Origin: Clostridia bacterium
GTDB taxonomy: Bacteria; Bacillota; Clostridia; Saccharofermentanales; UBA5734
NCBI GenBank assembly: GCA_017997315.1
Contig: JAGOFF010000054.1
Coordinates: 1-12,139, forward strand
Length of the DNA stretch: 12,139 nt
Direction: 5' to 3'
Within the stretch, counting starts at the first letter, position 1. Each line of letters begins with the position of its first letter. Below the pieces are notes generated by a model. It worked only from the letters and a program-made list of their open reading frames with translations, searched no databases and had not been told where the DNA came from. The position numbers were made by a program, and so were the translations under genes. Shown here piece by piece: positions 1 through 6,566 of this stretch.

Positions 1-32
1 CAGGACGATCCGCCGAATTTGCACACTTTCAT
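1..32 (-). CDS. Aspartate kinase, N-terminal 10-11 codons only (runs off left edge)
   Basis: Reading the minus strand from base 32 gives ATG followed by MKVCKFGGSS, and then the window ends. The KFGGSS segment with preceding hydrophobic residues is the N-terminal nucleotide-binding signature of aspartate kinases, which phosphorylate L-aspartate in the first step of lysine, threonine and methionine synthesis. A Shine-Dalgarno sequence GGGGAGA (minus strand, about 48-42) lies about 9 bases before the ATG, and a good promoter lies at 93-65. Only about 11 codons are visible, so the subtype (LysC, ThrA-like or a fusion) and any regulatory ACT domains cannot be judged. It is transcribed away from the rest of the window. 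The call rests on the motif plus the ribosome site and promoter. Confidence 0.72.
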   Translation of the reverse strand, partial: MKVCKFGGSS

Positions 33-64
33 TTTTCACGTCTCCCCAGAAAATAAACAGACCC

Positions 65-93
65 ATTATATTCTGCGGATACCTTGATTACAA
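65..93 (-). promoter_or_regulatory. Sigma-A-type promoter for the divergent aspartate kinase gene
   Basis: On the minus strand, TTGTAA (93-88; 4 of 6 matches to TTGACA) is followed by a spacer of exactly 17 bases and a perfect TATAAT (70-65). Transcription would start near base 58, leaving a leader of about 26 bases before the ATG at 32. This leader is too short for a lysine riboswitch. The -35 element lies inside a small inverted repeat at 82-95. Confidence 0.7.
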
Positions 94-95
94 GG
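82..95. repeat. Perfect inverted repeat CCTTG-ATTA-CAAGG
   Basis: Five-base arms with a 4-base centre. It covers the -35 element of the minus-strand aspartate kinase promoter, so a protein bound here would block that promoter. No T-tract follows on either side, so it is not a terminator. A regulator is inferred only from position. Confidence 0.45.
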
Positions 96-102
96 CGCAG
101 AG

Positions 103-112
103 CGCTGCAGCG
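103..112. repeat. 10-base perfect palindrome CGCTGCAGCG
   Basis: A continuous palindrome midway between the minus-strand aspartate kinase promoter and the plus-strand extended -10 element. It could be an operator for the divergent pair, or chance in a GC-rich genome. Confidence 0.25.
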
Positions 113-139
113 GGCATCCGGCGGTCTCTTTCCGGGGTA

Positions 140-148
140 TGGTATTAT
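140..148 (+). promoter_or_regulatory. Extended -10 promoter element for the yqeG unit
   Basis: TGGTATTAT fits the TGnTATAAT extended -10 form, with 5 of 6 matches in the hexamer. No convincing -35 hexamer lies 16-18 bases upstream, which is common for extended -10 promoters. Transcription would start near 155, about 23 bases before the TTG start codon at 178. Confidence 0.45.
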
Positions 149-163
149 GCTAGGGAAGGATCG

Positions 164-172
164 AAAGGGGAA
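164..172 (+). promoter_or_regulatory. Ribosome binding site that selects the TTG start at 178
   Basis: AAAGGGGAA lies 5-7 bases before TTG 178. The next in-frame ATG at 193 would be about 20 bases away, too far for this site, so the TTG is preferred. Confidence 0.55.
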
Positions 173-177
173 CCCGT

Positions 178-729
178 TTGCTGCTGCAATGGATGGATAA
201 AACCTGGCGTCCCCATGGCAATTTTGCCGACATTCTCGATGTGCCGTTCGAGGATCTGCATGCCGCTGGATACCGGCTGATTATGCTTGACATCGACAAT
301 ACCCTCGTACCGCACGGTTCGGACCAGCCTGATGCGCGCGCATGCGGGTCGGTTGCCCGTATCGCCGCCGCCGGGCTGTCGTGTATCGTTGTATCCAACG
401 CAGGTTCTTCCCGTTCGCGTCGGTTCAGCGACCGGCTGGGTGTCGAATGCCTGGCGTATGCGGGAAAACCGTCCCCCCGCGGCGTGCTGGAAGCCTGCCG
501 GAGAAAGCAGGTGGATCCCTCGCGTGCCGCGTTGATCGGAGATCAGCTGTTCACCGACATGGCCGCCGCACGCCGGGCCGGATCGGCGGCCATCCGGGTT
601 TCTCCCATCTCCCCGCATGAACCTCCGCACGTACGGCTCAAGCGTCTGTTCGAACGGTTGCTCGCCCGGCGCTACCGGCTGGCCGCGACATATCTGGATC
701 TGCCCCTGCATAAAGATGGTGTTGGATAA
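178..729 (+). CDS. yqeG: YqeG-family HAD phosphatase
   Basis: This 183-residue protein belongs to the YqeG (subfamily IIIA) group of HAD hydrolases, small soluble magnesium-dependent phosphatases widespread in Bacillota. The physiological substrate is not settled; some relatives act on phosphatidylglycerophosphate. All HAD motifs are visible: motif I DIDNT with nucleophile D38 and acid D40 (38-42), motif II S73-N74, motif III K97-P98, and motif IV GDQLFTD (121-127), whose aspartates would bind Mg2+. The length is near the usual 165-185. The start is TTG at 178 with a well-spaced ribosome site; an ATG at 193 would remove only five residues. It is the first gene of a probable three-gene unit and lies 19 bases before the endonuclease IV-like gene. 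No membrane segment or signal peptide is seen. The family call is firm, the substrate unknown. Confidence 0.9.
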   Translation: MLLQWMDKTWRPHGNFADILDVPFEDLHAAGYRLIMLDIDNTLVPHGSDQPDARACGSVARIAAAGLSCIVVSNAGSSRSRRFSDRLGVECLAYAGKPSPRGVLEACRRKQVDPSRAALIGDQLFTDMAAARRAGSAAIRVSPISPHEPPHVRLKRLFERLLARRYRLAATYLDLPLHKDGVG

Positions 730-748
730 ATACCTGGAAGGAGATCGT

Positions 749-1609
749 ATGCCTCGATTCGGCACAGCGGGAAATCCCGCGGATTTCTATGAAAAAGGAT
801 TCAAACACTCGGCGCAGATGCCGGGTTATCTGGCTTCGATGGGACTGGACGCCTATGAGTACCAATGCGGAAGGGGGGTCGCCATCGGACAGGAGACGGC
901 AGCCGCACTGGGGCTTGAAGCGCGCGCGCACGGAGTCGCTCTCAGCGTCCATGCCCCGTACTACATCAATCTGGCGGGAACGGATCCGGAAAAGCTGGAA
1001 AAGACATACGGCTATATCCTCGACAGCATGGAAGCGGCGCTGTGGATGGGGGCGACCCGCGTGGTGGTGCATCCTGGAAGCGCGAACGCTCCGGGTGGCC
1101 GGGCAGGCGCGCTGGACCTCGCGGTCCAAGCGTTGAGGACGACTCTCCGCATGGCGGAGGAAAGGAACTGGATGGATCAAGTCGCGATCTGTCCGGAACT
1201 GATGGGAAAGATCAACCAGTTGGGCGATCTTGATGAGGTAATAACGTTATGTCGTTTAGACGACAGATTGATCCCAACCATCGATTTCGGACATTATAAT
1301 GCACGGACGCACGGCGGCTTGAAAGGGTATGATGAATACATGCACGTCTGCGGACAGATCGGGAACGGACTCGGCGTCGAGCGCCTTACGAAGATGCATA
1401 TCCACTTCAGCCGCATCGAGTTTACGGCAGGCGGCGAGAAGATGCACCATACCCTGGCGGACAAACAGTACGGGCCGGATTTCGAGCCGCTTGCGCAGGT
1501 GATCCGCGATTTGGCCATGGAACCGGTCATCATCTCCGAATCCAAAGACACCCAGGCTGCGGACGCGGCGGAAATGAAACGGATATTTCAATCAGGAGGA
1601 TCAATATGA
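749..1609 (+). CDS. Endonuclease IV-like (Nfo family) TIM-barrel protein
   Basis: This 286-residue protein is of the AP endonuclease family 2 / xylose-isomerase-like TIM-barrel fold. Classic members cut DNA at abasic sites using a zinc cluster. Likely metal ligands by comparison with E. coli Nfo are H68 (VHAPYYIN), H108 (VVHPGS), E150 (CPELMGK), D179 and H182 (IDFGHYN), H219 (IHFSRIE), H233 (KMHH) and E264 (ISESK). The residue matching E. coli D229 appears to be K231, with E230 next to it, so the third metal site may differ. Relatives in clostridia are often labelled deoxyribonuclease IV or simply TIM-barrel protein. The ATG at 749 is preceded by GGAAGGAG at good spacing; the frame is open further upstream to 617 but that part overlaps yqeG. 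Its stop overlaps the next gene start (ATGA). The fold is sure; endonuclease activity is probable only. Confidence 0.85.
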   Translation: MPRFGTAGNPADFYEKGFKHSAQMPGYLASMGLDAYEYQCGRGVAIGQETAAALGLEARAHGVALSVHAPYYINLAGTDPEKLEKTYGYILDSMEAALWMGATRVVVHPGSANAPGGRAGALDLAVQALRTTLRMAEERNWMDQVAICPELMGKINQLGDLDEVITLCRLDDRLIPTIDFGHYNARTHGGLKGYDEYMHVCGQIGNGLGVERLTKMHIHFSRIEFTAGGEKMHHTLADKQYGPDFEPLAQVIRDLAMEPVIISESKDTQAADAAEMKRIFQSGGSI

Positions 1610-2682
1610 TGGACATGTCGGACCGCATTTACCGGTTGAGGATGCTGCTTGAACAAAAGGGGCTGGACGCCGCCGTGCTGACCAGCCGGGAGAACACCCG
1701 CTATTTTACGGGATTCACCGGGACGGAATCGGTCGCGCTGGTAGGGAAGGCCGCTTGCTTCATGCTGGTTGATTCCCGGTACACTTCGCAGGCGGCGCTG
1801 CAGTGCGCGGGCTTTGAAGTGGTCGATTCGACATTGCTCGGGTTCAAGGCGCTTGCGGATACGCTGGCCCGGCTGCAGGTGCGGACGGCGGGTGTCGAGG
1901 ATGAACAGCTGCCGTTGTCGATATTCCGGATCTTCGAGGCCAACAGTCCGGATGTCCGGTTCACCGCAATGGAAAGCGGCCCGTCCAATCTGCGGAACCA
2001 GAAGGACGACGATGAAATGCTCCGGATCGCCGAGGCGGTACGGATCGCCGACCAGGCCTTTGAAGAGACACTGTCCGTCATCCGGCCGGGTGTGACCGAA
2101 CGCAGGATCGCTTTCGAGCTGGAGACGGCGATGCGGCGCGCGGGAGCCGAGAAGCCTTCGTTCGACACGATTGTGGGATCCGGTGCCCGCAGCGCATTGC
2201 CGCACGGTGTCGCAACGGACAAGACGGTCGAATCCGGAGACTGCGTCGTGCTTGATTTCGGCTGTGTGTTCGACGGATACTGCTCCGATATCACCCGCAC
2301 GGTTTTCGTCGGGAAACCGGATCCGGAACTGGAAAAGATCTACGGGATCGTCCTGGACGCCCAACGCGCCGCGGAAGACATCCTCGCCCCGGGTGTGACC
2401 GGAGCCCAGGCGGATGAGACCGCGCGCCGCGTGATCGCGTCTGCAGGATACGGCGGCCTGTTCGGGCATGGACTCGGGCACGGAGTCGGTCTGGCGATCC
2501 ATGAGAATCCGCGTCTGTCGCGCACCAATCCGGGACCACTCAAGCCCGGCGACGTGGTTACGGTGGAACCCGGCATCTACGTTCCCGGAAGAGGCGGGGT
2601 CCGTATCGAAGACATGGCGGTCATCACCGATCACGGTGCGCGGATTCTCACCGGCGCACCCAAGGAAATCCGTATCCTGTAG
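1606..2682 (+). CDS. pepP: M24-family Xaa-Pro aminopeptidase / dipeptidase
   Basis: This 358-residue cytoplasmic metallopeptidase removes N-terminal residues before proline or splits Xaa-Pro dipeptides. An N-terminal creatinase-type domain (about 6-130) precedes the pita-bread catalytic domain (about 137-350). The five dinuclear-metal ligands are all present: D217 (LDFG), D228 (SDITRT), H292 (GHGLGHGVG), E321 (VEPGIY) and E335 (VRIEDM). Substrate-site histidines H200 (LPHG) and H299 (IHENP) are also kept. The length fits the roughly 355-residue clostridial and bacillar enzymes (PepP/PepQ/YqhT group), and the exact symbol within this group is uncertain. The start is ATG 1606, 6 bases after AGGAGG, overlapping the upstream stop by 4 bases; ATG 1609 is an equal alternative. 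A pepQ-like gene directly before efp is a common Bacillota arrangement. Confidence 0.93.
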   Translation: MMDMSDRIYRLRMLLEQKGLDAAVLTSRENTRYFTGFTGTESVALVGKAACFMLVDSRYTSQAALQCAGFEVVDSTLLGFKALADTLARLQVRTAGVEDEQLPLSIFRIFEANSPDVRFTAMESGPSNLRNQKDDDEMLRIAEAVRIADQAFEETLSVIRPGVTERRIAFELETAMRRAGAEKPSFDTIVGSGARSALPHGVATDKTVESGDCVVLDFGCVFDGYCSDITRTVFVGKPDPELEKIYGIVLDAQRAAEDILAPGVTGAQADETARRVIASAGYGGLFGHGLGHGVGLAIHENPRLSRTNPGPLKPGDVVTVEPGIYVPGRGGVRIEDMAVITDHGARILTGAPKEIRIL

Positions 2683-2689
2683 ACGTCCC

Positions 2690-2718
2690 TTGCGCAGGGT
2701 GGGAAAGTACACTATTCT
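2690..2718 (+). promoter_or_regulatory. Candidate promoter for the efp-to-dxs unit
   Basis: TTGCGC (2690-2695), a 17-base spacer, then TATTCT (2713-2718). The hexamers match consensus at 3 and 4 of 6 positions, so this is a modest promoter. TAGAAT (2723-2728, 5 of 6) is an alternative -10 element but lacks a -35 partner. The 83-base gap between pepP and efp is locally AT-rich and holds no gene. The mRNA leader would be about 40 bases, including AGGAGG at 2753-2758. Confidence 0.4.
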
Positions 2719-2728
2719 ATTGTAGAAT
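2714..2728. repeat. Perfect inverted repeat ATTCTA-TTG-TAGAAT before efp
   Basis: Six-base arms with a 3-base centre, overlapping both possible -10 elements upstream of efp. It has no GC-rich stem and no T-run of terminator type. By position it could be an operator, or simply AT-rich promoter DNA that happens to be symmetric. Confidence 0.45.
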
Positions 2729-2765
2729 TTTGTGAAAGAGGTTCTCGCAACCAGGAGGTACCGAT

Positions 2766-3323
2766 ATGGTCATGGCCGGCGATTTCAGGAACGGCGTCAC
2801 ATTCGAGATGGATGGGCAAGTGTTCCAGGTGATTGAGTTTCAGCATGTCAAACCCGGAAAAGGAGCGGCTTTTGTCCGTACCAAGTACCGGAACGTCAAG
2901 ACCGGATCGGTCGTCGAGCGTTCCTTCAACCCCAACGACAAGTTTGAATCCGCACGTCTGGAGCGCAGGGACATGCAGTACCTTTACAAGGACGGCGACC
3001 TGTACTACCTGATGGATGTCGAAAACTACGAGCAGCTGCCGTTCACCGCCGAAGTACTCGGCGACGCGGTCCGCTTCCTCAAGGAGAACATGGTTTGCAA
3101 GGTGGTCTCTTACAAGGGCACCGTGTTCGGGGTCGAACCTCCCATTTTCGTGGAACTTGAAATCACCGACTGCGAGCCGGGCGTCCGCGGAGACACCGCG
3201 CAGAACGCGACCAAGACCGCCGTTCTCGAAACCGGCGCGAGCATCCGGGTACCCCTGTTCATCAACCAGGGGGATATCGTCCGTATCGATACCCGCACCG
3301 GCGAGTACATGGAGCGGGCCTGA
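2766..3323 (+). CDS. efp: Translation elongation factor P
   Basis: EF-P (185 residues, the usual length) binds between the P and E sites of the ribosome and relieves stalling at consecutive prolines. The KOW-like domain I (about 1-64) carries the tip loop [10 protein letters not shown] with K32 at the position modified in many bacteria. The loop matches what I recall of the Bacillus subtilis EF-P, where the lysine carries 5-aminopentanol. OB domains II and III follow, ending in the family C-terminal pattern [16 protein letters not shown]. The start is ATG 2766 with AGGAGG seven bases upstream; ATG 2772 (MAGDF) is also possible. No modification enzyme gene is seen in the window. It is the first gene of the large unit. 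Confidence 0.98.
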   Translation: MVMAGDFRNGVTFEMDGQVFQVIEFQHVKPGKGAAFVRTKYRNVKTGSVVERSFNPNDKFESARLERRDMQYLYKDGDLYYLMDVENYEQLPFTAEVLGDAVRFLKENMVCKVVSYKGTVFGVEPPIFVELEITDCEPGVRGDTAQNATKTAVLETGASIRVPLFINQGDIVRIDTRTGEYMERA

Positions 3324-3339
3324 CCGCTCCGCTTCCGTC

Positions 3340-3348
3340 AGGAGGTGG
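3340..3348 (+). promoter_or_regulatory. Ribosome binding site that selects the TTG start of asp23
   Basis: AGGAGGTGG matches the 16S anti-Shine-Dalgarno strongly and lies 6-9 bases before TTG 3355. The later in-frame ATG at 3400 has only a weak GGGGAA upstream. The strong site therefore argues for the TTG. Confidence 0.55.
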
Positions 3349-3354
3349 TCCCCT

Positions 3355-3741
3355 TTGCCGGTCCCTGAATCCCGCCCGTCCGTCCGCGGGGAACGTTCGA
3401 TGTCCCAAGGCTTTGTGGCGCAGTACGCCGCTGAGGCGGCACTGAGTTCGCCCGGCGTCGCAGCGCTGGATTCCAGCGGCATCATCGCGGTCAAGGAATC
3501 CATGGGCGTGGAGCATGAAGGCAAAGGGGTCCAGGTGTATTTCCACGACGACAACGAGGGGCTCGTCACGATCACGGTGTATCCGGTCGTATACTACGGA
3601 AACATCATGCCGGAAGTCGCCTGGAAGATCCAGGAACGTGTCAAGGCGGATGTCGAACGCTACACCGGGCTGGCTGTGGAACAGGTCAACGTGCATATCA
3701 AGGGGATCATCCCCCCGGAAAAGGAGGACGGCAGATTGTGA
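3355..3741 (+). CDS. Asp23/Gls24 family envelope stress protein (YqhY-like)
   Basis: This 128-residue protein has the Asp23/Gls24 (DUF322) domain over about residues 20-118. Typical family patterns are visible: the ISSPGV-like segment (30-35), an alternating hydrophobic stretch VTITVYPVVYYG (71-82), and PEVAWKIQERVKADVERYTGL (86-106) followed by VNVHIKGI. In Staphylococcus aureus, Asp23 is an abundant peripheral membrane protein held by AmaP and linked to cell-wall stress; in B. subtilis, YqhY is linked to acetyl-CoA carboxylase control. No signal peptide or membrane segment is present. The start is TTG 3355 with a strong ribosome site; ATG 3400 (MSQGF) would give a 113-residue product without the basic leader. 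It lies 31 bases after efp and overlaps amaP by 4 bases. No accB or accC is nearby, so an AmaP partner role fits better than a YqhY-type role. Confidence 0.9.
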   Translation: MPVPESRPSVRGERSMSQGFVAQYAAEAALSSPGVAALDSSGIIAVKESMGVEHEGKGVQVYFHDDNEGLVTITVYPVVYYGNIMPEVAWKIQERVKADVERYTGLAVEQVNVHIKGIIPPEKEDGRL

Positions 3742-4289
3742 ACAGACTGGTGCGGGTACTCATGATCGCCTATTCCTTCCTGATGGCGGTGCTGGGTTTT
3801 CTTTTCTTCATCGTCGTCCTGGACAACAACATGATGGTCGGCCTGACCCGGCTGCTGTACGCCGTGAATTCACGCAGCGCCGTCAAGGCCGCGGTGGCTG
3901 TCCTTTTCCTGACGCTTTTCGTACTGGGAATCCTGACGCTGGTGTATTCCCTGCTCAGCGGCAGGATGCGCAAGTCCCGGCTGCGCAGGACGGACATCGG
4001 CACGATCGACATCGGCGTGGACGCGATCGAAAGCATTGCACTCAATTCCGCAAAGTCGGCGCAGGGCGGCATCAAGACCGCCAAAGCCAGGGTATACTCC
4101 TCGCAGAATGAAAAAATCAACGTGGAGTTGACCGCGGTGCTGTATTCTGACGTGGAGATCCCTGTCATGATGGCCAAGGTTCAGGACCGGATCAAGAAAG
4201 ACATCGAACGGTTTACCGGAATCCCGGTTTCAAATGTGTATGTCAAGGTCAGCCGGGTCGAACCGGTAGCCGCCAGGATCGAAAGATGA
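3738..4289 (+). CDS. amaP: Alkaline shock membrane anchor protein AmaP
   Basis: This 183-residue protein has two membrane segments (about 5-28 and 50-73) joined by a short loop, then a basic stretch (RMRKSRLRR, 76-84), and a C-terminal cytoplasmic Asp23-like domain (about 88-172). Its IPVMMAKVQDRIKKDIERF segment parallels the upstream Asp23 protein. AmaP tethers Asp23 to the membrane in staphylococci. The GTG start at 3738 overlaps the asp23 stop by 4 bases, and AAGGAGG at 3721-3727 supplies the ribosome site. The immediate neighbours, an Asp23 protein and a DUF2273 protein, are its usual partners, which strengthens the call. Confidence 0.9.
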   Translation: MNRLVRVLMIAYSFLMAVLGFLFFIVVLDNNMMVGLTRLLYAVNSRSAVKAAVAVLFLTLFVLGILTLVYSLLSGRMRKSRLRRTDIGTIDIGVDAIESIALNSAKSAQGGIKTAKARVYSSQNEKINVELTAVLYSDVEIPVMMAKVQDRIKKDIERFTGIPVSNVYVKVSRVEPVAARIER

Positions 4290-4296
4290 CACTGCG

Positions 4297-4521
4297 ATGA
4301 GAAACCTGATCGAGCACCTGATGAACAGCCGGCCCGGGCTTCTCGGCGCGGGGATCGGTCTTTCGATCGCCTTGCTTCTTGTGATCTTCGGATTCTTCAA
4401 GACGCTGTTCATTCTTTTGCTGACCTTCGCCGGGTACGTCATCGGAACACTGTATCTTCGGGACAAGGAAAAACTTCGTGACCTCCTGGACCGCATTCTG
4501 CCGCCAGGACTGTTCCGGTAG
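4297..4521 (+). CDS. DUF2273 small membrane protein
   Basis: This 74-residue protein is almost entirely hydrophobic between residues 14 and 54. That reads as two transmembrane helices (about 14-34 and 36-54) with a GLLGAGIGLSIALLLV glycine-containing first helix, followed by a charged cytoplasmic tail (LRDKEKLRDLLDR). Such DUF2273 proteins are regularly encoded next to asp23 and amaP in Bacillota, and a part in the same membrane complex is inferred from that; no biochemical role is known to me. It starts 7 bases after amaP, and its ribosome site is poor (AAAGATGA), so it probably depends on translational coupling. Confidence 0.88.
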   Translation: MRNLIEHLMNSRPGLLGAGIGLSIALLLVIFGFFKTLFILLLTFAGYVIGTLYLRDKEKLRDLLDRILPPGLFR

Positions 4522-4536
4522 ACTAGGAAGGATAGC

Positions 4537-4987
4537 ATGGGAAGAAGGGAAGCCCGGGAATACGCTTTCCAGTTGCTGTATCAACTGGAGATCCAGAAAG
4601 AGGATCCGATCCGCCAGATCGGCGAATTTATCGATTTATGGGGCATCCAGGACGCGGATGCGGAGTATGTCCGTTGTCTGGCCGAAGGGGTCTCGCAGTC
4701 GAAAGCGGAGCTGGACGGGATCTATGCGGGATATCTGAAGCGCTGGACCACCGAACGGCTTCCACGGATCGACATCACGATTCTGCGTATCGCAGTGTTT
4801 GAAATCGTGCATGTCGACTCGGTGCCGCCCAGCGTCTCCGTCAATGAAGCGGTTCTGCTGGCACGCAAGTACAGCAGTGAAGAAGCGCGTTCGTACATCA
4901 ATGCGGTGCTGGGCAAGGTGGTGGCGGCACACTGTCCGGGCGTCGAGGTTCCCGGTGTCCCTTTGGAGGAAGGTCGCGGAGACCCTC

Positions 4988-5001
<14 letters not shown>
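4537..5001 (+). CDS. nusB: Transcription antitermination protein NusB
   Basis: NusB (154 residues) binds boxA RNA with S10 (NusE) and supports antitermination in rRNA operons. The all-helical family pattern is clear: N-terminal RREAREYAFQLLYQLE (3-18), central LPRIDITILRIAVFEI (74-89), and C-terminal VSVNEAVLLARKYSSEEARSYINAVLGK, with the SVNEAV and FVNAVLG-like motifs. A tail of about 25 residues beyond the fold (AHCPGVEVPGV onwards) is somewhat longer than usual and overlaps the beginning of xseA by 14 bases. The ATG at 4537 has TAGGAAGGAT just upstream. It lies 15 bases after the DUF2273 gene. folD, which often follows nusB, is absent. Confidence 0.96.
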
Positions 5002-6217
<1,216 letters not shown>

Positions 6218-6218
6218 T

Positions 6219-6566
6219 ATGGATCGGGATACACAGCCGGACAACGATCGGCAGCAGGAATTGTTTCCGTGGGGACAGACGGCGGACGATGCCGCCGATG
6301 TGCGTCCTTCCACGCAGCAGGCCGCCGGCGGGCAGGAAGGGCAGATGTCATTCGAGCAGGCGCTGCAGCGCCTTGAGCAGACCGTTGCGCGTCTGGAATC
6401 CCCGGACATCACGCTGGACGAGTCCCTCCGCCTGTTCCAGGAAGGGACCCGGCTGTCCCGGATCTGCTCGGAACTCCTTGAAACGATCGAACACCGCATC
6501 ACGCAACTGGTCGACAATCCCGACGGCACACTCCAGGAAATTCCCTTTCGGGGGGATGCGGAGTGA
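6219..6566 (+). CDS. xseB: Exodeoxyribonuclease VII small subunit, with N-terminal extension
   Basis: The C-terminal 73 residues are a standard XseB: two helices with MSFEQALQRLEQTVARLE (43-60), then the LDESLRLFQEGTRLSR region (67-81). It binds the helical arm of XseA and is required for exonuclease VII assembly. From ATG 6219, one base after the xseA stop and with AAAGGA upstream, the protein is 115 residues. The first 42 are polar and disordered-looking (many D, Q, A and G), with no similarity I recognise. An internal ATG at 6345, four bases after AGGAAGG, would give exactly the usual 73-residue protein. Either start, or both, may be used. The XseB identity is firm and the start uncertain. 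It overlaps ispA by 4 bases. Confidence 0.9.
   Translation: MDRDTQPDNDRQQELFPWGQTADDAADVRPSTQQAAGGQEGQMSFEQALQRLEQTVARLESPDITLDESLRLFQEGTRLSRICSELLETIEHRITQLVDNPDGTLQEIPFRGDAE

Noticed and set aside
2..177. Plus-strand frames open from the left edge, as a possible end of an upstream gene
   Set aside because: The translations show no family pattern, and the region is better explained by divergent promoters plus the aspartate kinase start on the other strand.
617..748. Upstream extension of the endonuclease IV-like gene
   Set aside because: It overlaps yqeG in another frame, has no family similarity, and the ATG at 749 has a strong ribosome site.
2687..2699. CCCT-TGCGC-AGGG hairpin after the M24 peptidase gene as a terminator
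   Set aside because: The stem has only 4 pairs and no T-run follows; it overlaps the possible -35 of the efp promoter.
1588..2712. Minus-strand open frame of 374 codons opposite the M24 peptidase
   Set aside because: The plus-strand gene has all metal ligands and a ribosome site; the antisense product shows no family pattern.
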